Shown here piece by piece: positions 35,010 to 38,893 of a DNA stretch of 38,893 nt. Position 1 is the stretch's first letter. Each line of letters starts with the position of its first letter. The stretch comes from a virus. Where the stretch lies: the IMG/VR virus record IMGVR_UViG_3300037541_000871, positions 1-38,893 of that record; one strand, written 5' to 3'. The position numbers and the translations under genes are program-made. The notes beneath the pieces are model-generated. The model was not told the DNA's origin and made no database searches. It saw only the letters and a program-made list of their open reading frames with translations.

Positions 35010-35864
35010 ATGGATCGCGATGTGGGAGCTTTGCCCGATGGTACCGTCTACCGGGTGAAGTGTTGGACGGAAGTGTATGAGACGGCGGATAGCCGCAAGC
35101 ACAAAGCATTGCAGTGGGTCTCGATACCGATCGGGTTCGATAGCGATGGCTTTGTGCGGTTGGTCGAAGAGTTCGGCGAAGAGGCCCCGGCGATGTACGG
35201 GGCGTGGATCGCGTTGGTGTTGGTCGCGGCCCGGTGTCCAATCCGAGGGGTACTGTCCACCTCGGGCGGGGATGCTATATCAGAGGCTCGGCTGGCGTTT
35301 ATCAGTCGCTTCCCAAGTTCCGTCTTCGGGAAGCTGATTGAATGGGCCGCGCGGATCGGTTGGCTCGAGGCACTCCCCTTGGCTGACGTGCGTTTGGCGG
35401 TTCTAAGACGCGAAAAGAATAGCCAATCGATTGGTGATCGATCGCCAATCGAGCTACCTAACAAACCTAACCTAACCTTACAAACCCAACCCAACCCAAC
35501 CCAACAAACCCAACCGACCGTGGTGGGTGGTGGTGGTGGGGTGGTGCTGACGAAAGCGGATTTCGACGCGGTACCGTCCGAGTCGGTCCTGAAGCTGTCG
35601 GAGGCTATGGGTCCGGTGCAGTTGGGGTTTGCGATCGAGAAGGTGCAGAGGGGCCGGTTGGCGCGGGTGGTGTTGGCCGCTGGGCTGCGGGCCGATGTGT
35701 TGGAGTTGGTCCGGGCCTGCGGGGCGAAGACGACACGGACGCCGATGCGGTATTGGTCCGTGGGCCTGGCCAAGATTTTTGCGACGGCGGGGATCGATCT
35801 CGAACGGAGTTTGGATTCGCTGGCGGAGGCGATCGAGATGAACAAGCAAAGGGCGAGCGTGTGA
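35010..35864 (+). CDS. Replication-initiator-like protein with internal repeat cluster
   Basis: 284 residues from the ATG at 35010 (GAGGAAAGGG upstream). The N-terminal domain (about 40-130: VSIPIGFDSDGFVRLVEEFGE, AWIALVLVAARCPIRGVL, LGWLEALPLADVRLAVLRR-type end) has the pattern of phage replisome-organiser/DnaA-adaptor winged-helix domains. Then a low-complexity linker (PNKPNLTLQTQPNPTQQTQP, about 150-169, followed by VVGGGGGVV) and a helical C-terminus that could bind a host replication protein. Like lambda O, the codons for the linker contain a repeat cluster that could be the origin. The assignment is by layout and not by a certain homolog. Confidence 0.6.
   Translation: MDRDVGALPDGTVYRVKCWTEVYETADSRKHKALQWVSIPIGFDSDGFVRLVEEFGEEAPAMYGAWIALVLVAARCPIRGVLSTSGGDAISEARLAFISRFPSSVFGKLIEWAARIGWLEALPLADVRLAVLRREKNSQSIGDRSPIELPNKPNLTLQTQPNPTQQTQPTVVGGGGGVVLTKADFDAVPSESVLKLSEAMGPVQLGFAIEKVQRGRLARVVLAAGLRADVLELVRACGAKTTRTPMRYWSVGLAKIFATAGIDLERSLDSLAEAIEMNKQRASV
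35423..35547. other. Palindrome and pentamer repeat cluster inside the initiator gene, candidate replication origin
   Basis: 35423-35434 is a perfect palindrome CCAATCGATTGG, with a third half-site (GCCAATC) at 35444-35450. From about 35456 to 35516 the plus strand has about eleven pentamer-like units of the type CCTAA/CCCAA/ACAAA without a G, followed at 35520-35547 by a run of TGGTGGG-type G-rich repeats. The strong strand asymmetry and tandem units inside an initiator-like gene parallel the lambda origin inside gene O. Role inferred. Confidence 0.5.
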
Positions 35865-36265
35865 GTGGCCAAGGAGGTGTCGAGTGGGGAAGCGACGGAA
35901 GCCTGGTTCGGTTGGTGGTCGTGGTTCCGGTCCGGATGCCGACGTGGAACTGCCTGTTGGCGATGGAGCATTGGAAGCGGAAGAAGTGCCGCGATTTGTT
36001 GCACCGGTTGACGTGTTTATCACTCACCGCCGCCATCGGTTGGCCGATCCGCAAGGGGCCAGCACCAAGGCGGTGCTTGATGCGATCGTTAGGGCTGGCG
36101 TACTTGCAGACGATAGCCCGCGTGAAATCCGAGAGATCCGAGACCGCCAAGAAAAAGTCCCGACGAACGAAGCGGAGGAAACGGAAGTCGAGTTCCGTGT
36201 TGTCGGCTTTGGTCCGCCGCCCGGTTGGCCGAGCGGCCCCACTTAAAAAGCCGCCCCGCGGGTGA
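35861..36265 (+). CDS. Overlapping protein A in the RusA region
   Basis: 134 residues from a GTG at 35861 that overlaps the stop of the initiator-like gene. The first half has a clear motif, VVVVPVRMPTWNCLLAMEHW followed by KRKKCRDLLHRL, of a kind I have seen in planctomycete and phage hypothetical proteins; the second half is very basic (KKKSRRTKRRKRKSSS), suited to nucleic-acid binding. A second convincing protein is encoded in another frame over nearly the whole of it (35884-36246). Both may be made; if only one is real I would keep the other on motif grounds. Confidence 0.55.
   Translation: MSGQGGVEWGSDGSLVRLVVVVPVRMPTWNCLLAMEHWKRKKCRDLLHRLTCLSLTAAIGWPIRKGPAPRRCLMRSLGLAYLQTIARVKSERSETAKKKSRRTKRRKRKSSSVLSALVRRPVGRAAPLKKPPRG
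35884..36246 (+). CDS. RusA-like Holliday-junction resolvase candidate, nested in another frame
   Basis: 120 residues from a GTG at 35884 with a perfect AAGGAGG six bases before. After a disordered start the core reads VFITHRRHRLADPQGASTKA then VLDAIVRAGVLADDSPREI (about 44-81). The acidic residues Asp 55, Asp 66 and Asp 76-77 with Lys 62 follow the RusA-type pattern of a Lys and a late DD pair. RusA cuts four-way junctions during recombination and packaging. It is nested in the frame of the gene at 35861-36265 (363 of 405 bases), an unusual case of dual coding. Confidence 0.65.
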   Translation: MGKRRKPGSVGGRGSGPDADVELPVGDGALEAEEVPRFVAPVDVFITHRRHRLADPQGASTKAVLDAIVRAGVLADDSPREIREIRDRQEKVPTNEAEETEVEFRVVGFGPPPGWPSGPT

Positions 36266-36358
36266 AGTAAGGCACTTGCCGAACTTTTGCGCAAATGTTC
36301 CTCTTGGATCGTCTAAGTCGGTTGCGACAAATTCGTTTTCTAGTTGGGAGAGTTGGCA

Positions 36359-36622
36359 ATGGATGATCAAGTGTTGCAGTTCGAGAAAAGCATTTTGGCC
36401 GCCGCTGCGGAGATGGTCAAAGACAACGCACTTTCGCGTTTTGATTTTTTGAGGCTGAAGTTGCGGTTGCGAATGCCGTCCGTTCGCGCGGAGATGTACA
36501 GCGCGGCATCGATGGAGGTGATGGCCCATTCCGGTCTGGCATCGCCATTGGCGATCGACTGGGATAAGGTTTTTGAGTTTCTGAAGTGGTTGATTCCGAT
36601 TCTGTTGGATCTGTTCACCTAA
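36359..36622 (+). CDS. Small protein at the start of the lysis-type block
   Basis: 87 residues from the ATG at 36359 (GGGAGAG upstream). A charged helical body (QVLQFEKSILAAAAEMVKD, FLRLKLRLRMPSVRAEMY) ends in a hydrophobic amphipathic segment WDKVFEFLKWLIPILLDLFT. Such a C-terminal segment could insert in or bind the membrane. It comes just before the subtilase, so it may be a holin-like or antiholin-like partner (inference); no family is recognised. The 113-base gap before it (36266-36358) has no clear promoter. Confidence 0.5.
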   Translation: MDDQVLQFEKSILAAAAEMVKDNALSRFDFLRLKLRLRMPSVRAEMYSAASMEVMAHSGLASPLAIDWDKVFEFLKWLIPILLDLFT

Positions 36623-36693
36623 CCTACGTCTAGTCTTTGTCGCGTCGATCGATTGTAGTTTGGTCGACGTGGCTTTTAATCAAGGAGAATGGA

Positions 36694-37638
36694 ATGGACG
36701 AAGACAGGCTGATCGGAATTCCTGGCGACACGTTCGTTGACGAGTCATTGATTTTCCCAATGACGGAAGAGTTGCCAGCGTCGGCGTGGCATGTACCAGA
36801 AAACCTGCGAAAACTTCACGCGTCTGGGATTGATGGCCGAGGGGTGACGGTTGCCGTTAATGACACTGGTTTAGGGTCGCACCCGTTTATTCAACCAATC
36901 AGGGCCGCTCGGGATTTTACAGGGTCGGCATCTGGCCCAGCGGATCGGCAGGGCCATGGCAGTCATTGCGCTGGGATCGTGCGGTCGGTGGCTCCTGGTT
37001 GTTTTTTGATCAATGCGAAAGTGTTGGGAGACAATGGCAGCGGATCCACGACCTGGATCAATGCGGGTCGCGTTTGGGCCGCGGAACAAGGCGCGGACGT
37101 GATTAGCGAGTCGTTGGGTGACGGAGGCGGGCCGCCGATTGCTGCCGATTTGGCGGCGTACGACCGAGCTTACACGGCTGGCGTGCGGATCTGTTGCGCG
37201 GCACTTGGGAACGCTGGCTACAACGGGCGTTCGACGATTGGGCGGCCTGGGTCCTACAGTGACAAGAACCACGGCGTGGCGGCATTGACTTCGGATTGGC
37301 GAACCATCGCTGGTTTTTCTTCGGGCGGCCCACAGGCGGCGTACGCGGCTCCTGGGGCTGGTATCGTTTCATGCCGACCGAGTGGCGGTTGGGTGAGCAT
37401 GTCGGGCACGTCGATGGCGACGCCTTGGCACGCTGGTTTTTGTGCGTTGGTGATTTCGTGGCGACGTCGTCTTGGAATGCCTGAGTTGGTTGGTCCCAAG
37501 GCGTGGACGGATTGGTTGTCGTCGGTGGGTCTGTTGATTGATTTGGGGCCGATTGGTTGGGATCCTCGGTTCGGTTTGGGGCGAGTTGATTATGTGAAGG
37601 CGTTCGATTTTATGGGCAGCCAATTGGAGTTGATCTAA
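36694..37638 (+). CDS. Subtilisin-like (S8) serine protease
   Basis: 314 residues from the ATG at 36694 with AAGGAG six bases before. All S8 signatures are complete: Asp 57 (AVNDTG), His 88 (GHGSHCAG), the oxyanion Asn 173 (LGNAGYNG) and Ser 240 (SGTSMATP). No signal peptide is seen, and the N-terminal 45 residues could be a propeptide. A secreted protease fits better than a structural one, but the gene lies between a holin-like small protein and an exported protein where an endolysin is expected. In planctomycetes, whose envelopes are rich in protein, a protease could serve as the lysis or exit enzyme (inference). Phage virion maturation is an alternative. Confidence 0.9.
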   Translation: MDEDRLIGIPGDTFVDESLIFPMTEELPASAWHVPENLRKLHASGIDGRGVTVAVNDTGLGSHPFIQPIRAARDFTGSASGPADRQGHGSHCAGIVRSVAPGCFLINAKVLGDNGSGSTTWINAGRVWAAEQGADVISESLGDGGGPPIAADLAAYDRAYTAGVRICCAALGNAGYNGRSTIGRPGSYSDKNHGVAALTSDWRTIAGFSSGGPQAAYAAPGAGIVSCRPSGGWVSMSGTSMATPWHAGFCALVISWRRRLGMPELVGPKAWTDWLSSVGLLIDLGPIGWDPRFGLGRVDYVKAFDFMGSQLELI

Positions 37639-38435
37639 TGATTCGTTACGCAGTTGTGATTTGGTTGTTGATGTGTTCGGTGGCAGTCGCCCAGTACAAC
37701 ACCCAGGCCGAGGTCAAGCCGATCGAGGCCCAGGTCGTTATGGCGGATGCCGCTACGGTTTACCAAACCGGGGAACGGGTGGCGGTTGTTCTACAAAAAC
37801 CAGACCCGAAGCCATCGCTTGGTGCGGTGCTGGAAATCAAGTCGGACGCGAAGTGGGTGTCCGTGCAAGCTGGCCCGACGTTTGAGTCTTTGCGGGCATT
37901 GTCGCAGATTGAGGCTGGGAAGTATCTGTTGGTTGGCCAGGCCGGGAAGTATTTGGTTTTGATTGTTGAGAGTTCGCCGGATGGCCCGCCGGTGTTGCAG
38001 TTTCTTTCCGTGTCGCTCGGGGCACCGCAACCAGAACCGGATAATCCTAGTGATCCACCACCGCCAGGTGGTTTCGCGGCGTTGACCGAATTGGTCAAAC
38101 AGTCAGTGGGTGCGATGAACGAGCCACGGGTGGCGTCGGCGTTGCTGCAGGCGTATTCGCAAGTGGCGGAGAATCCTGGTTTGCAATTAGGCGACGCGTC
38201 AAAAGCACGCCAAGCGGCGTTGTTGAGTTTACGGGGCGTGACCAAGCCGTGGAATATTGAGTTTGATAAGTGGGAGGCGGAGATCAAGAAGGTCGGTGTT
38301 GGTGATTTAGTGAAGTACCGCGAGTCATTGCGGGCCATAGTTGCGGGGCTCAAGGGGGCTGGCGTGACGGCCGCGACGGCGGTGCGTTACCGCCAGGTGT
38401 GTATCGATGGCGTTTGCTATTGGGTGGCTGAATAA
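37638..38435 (+). CDS. Exported protein of the lysis-type block
   Basis: 265 residues from the ATG at 37638 overlapping the subtilase stop by one base (TAATG). A good signal peptide (MIRYAVVIWLLMCSVAVAQY, cleavage after AVA at 18) precedes a beta-rich middle (AVLEIKSDAKWVSVQAGPTF), a Pro/Gly/Asp linker (PDNPSDPPPPGG at about 135) and a helical domain (LLQAYSQVAENPGLQLG, YRESLRAIVAGLKGAG). It ends in a C-x4-C-Y motif (CIDGVCYW). As an exported partner next to the protease it may be a spanin-like protein, a protease substrate or inhibitor, or an envelope-binding protein; no family is recognised. Confidence 0.6.
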   Translation: MIRYAVVIWLLMCSVAVAQYNTQAEVKPIEAQVVMADAATVYQTGERVAVVLQKPDPKPSLGAVLEIKSDAKWVSVQAGPTFESLRALSQIEAGKYLLVGQAGKYLVLIVESSPDGPPVLQFLSVSLGAPQPEPDNPSDPPPPGGFAALTELVKQSVGAMNEPRVASALLQAYSQVAENPGLQLGDASKARQAALLSLRGVTKPWNIEFDKWEAEIKKVGVGDLVKYRESLRAIVAGLKGAGVTAATAVRYRQVCIDGVCYWVAE

Positions 38436-38468
38436 CCTCGCGATTTCGCGATAGAAGTGGTGTTGGTG

Positions 38469-38858
38469 ATGATTGGCGAATCAGAAGCGATGTCGTTGAC
38501 TCGGTGGCTTGAGACGCAGTCGCCATTGTGGGTGATTTACGCGTTGGTGATTTTGTTCGTTGTGGCGATCGGTCGCCAGTTGTTGAAGTGGTTCCCAACG
38601 GTGTTTGAGAAGCATTGTTTCATGTTGGACACCGCAACGAAAAGCATGGCGGATAGTGCGACCGTTATTGCGGGAATCAATGTGAATGTCAACAACAACA
38701 ACGAGAAGTTGAAGCACGGACAAGTGGCCATCGCCGACGCGGCGGTCCCAGCATGTAAGGCGATTCTGGTTGTGACGCCGCCAGAGAAGCGGCAAGAAGT
38801 TCGCGAGCACTTGGACGAAGTCGTGCGTATTCTGAGTAAGCCGATCCTGAAAGCGTGA
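38469..38858 (+). CDS. Single-span membrane protein, holin- or spanin-like
   Basis: 129 residues from the ATG at 38469; an in-frame GTG at 38457 would add four residues. A transmembrane helix (PLWVIYALVILFVVAIGRQL, about 21-40) is followed by a cytosolic or periplasmic helical part with Asn-rich turn (GINVNVNNNNEKLKHG) and an acidic/basic end (EVREHLDEVVRILSKPILKA). One hydrophobic helix near the N-terminus with a long helical tail is the layout of inner spanins or class III-like holins. It ends the lysis-type block; the last 29 residues are seen again at 1-92 because of the terminal repeat. Confidence 0.6.
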   Translation: MIGESEAMSLTRWLETQSPLWVIYALVILFVVAIGRQLLKWFPTVFEKHCFMLDTATKSMADSATVIAGINVNVNNNNEKLKHGQVAIADAAVPACKAILVVTPPEKRQEVREHLDEVVRILSKPILKA

Positions 38859-38893
38859 AGTGGTAAACGACCTGGTTGATTCTACCGAACAGA
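38767..38893. repeat. Terminal direct repeat, right copy
   Basis: Identical to 1-127. Removing one copy gives a closed circle of 38,766 bp. Confidence 0.95.

Noticed and set aside
1-38893. CRISPR arrays, insertion sequences, rRNA genes
   Set aside because: No regular direct repeats with unique spacers, no transposase-like frame and no rRNA motifs were seen. The array at 30558-30942 is palindromic and irregularly spaced.

Overview
The window is a complete, circularly closed phage genome. Bases 1-127 are repeated exactly at 38767-38893, so the molecule is 38,766 bp once the overlap is removed, and the gene cut at base 92 is the end of the gene at 38469-38858. A 127-bp exact overlap looks like an assembler k-mer closure and not a biological terminal repeat (inference). 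The gene set is that of a temperate, long-tailed (siphovirus-like) phage with lambda-type order: small terminase, GpA-type large terminase, portal, S49 protease/capsid, tail genes, tail fibres, integrase, switch, early genes, replication, lysis. The host is probably a planctomycete. I infer this from the style of the integrase, the many GTG/TTG starts, the frequent lack of Shine-Dalgarno (SD) sequences and the general protein character; no host gene proves it.

Layout. 94-2551: a beta-helix spike-like protein and two accessory virion-type proteins. 2552-2774: a non-coding stretch with phased A-tracts, a candidate packaging site. 2775-11989: DNA packaging and head, including a protease-capsid fusion with an internal start. 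12090-24085: neck, tail tube, tail chaperone with a probable -1 frameshift, a short tape measure, tail tip and a run of fibre or receptor-binding proteins. 24175-25171: a strong promoter and four small genes. 25074-28113 (minus strand): integrase, attP (the 3' half of a tRNA-Thr(CGT) gene flanked by repeated ACGTCAA sites), a three-helix membrane protein with a MORN-like segment, and two unknown genes. 28114-28308: a divergent promoter region with palindromic operators. 28309-36265: early genes, including csrA, a hairpin array, HTH proteins, a GNAT acetyltransferase, a replication-initiator-like gene with an internal repeat cluster, and a RusA-like gene nested in another frame of a second gene. 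36359-38858: a probable lysis/exit block built around a subtilisin-like protease.

The most unusual system is csrA (30201-30557) with what follows it. Between its stop and the next gene lie six hairpins with the same GGACCG/CGGTC(C) stem, each showing GGA at positions 3-5 of a six-base loop. This is the architecture of CsrA-binding decoy RNAs such as CsrB and RsmZ. More ATGGA/ACGGA motifs lie between the hairpins, and the csrA ribosome site itself matches the CsrA consensus in 9 of 10 positions. The sequence suggests that the phage carries a CsrA-type translational regulator together with its own sponge and an autoregulatory site.

A second point of interest is the lysis region. I recognise no peptidoglycan hydrolase there, but I do see an intact S8 serine protease. 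Rough counts also show C>G on the plus strand from about 7 to 26 kb and G>C from about 26.8 kb through the end to about 3 kb, although nearly all genes lie on the same strand.
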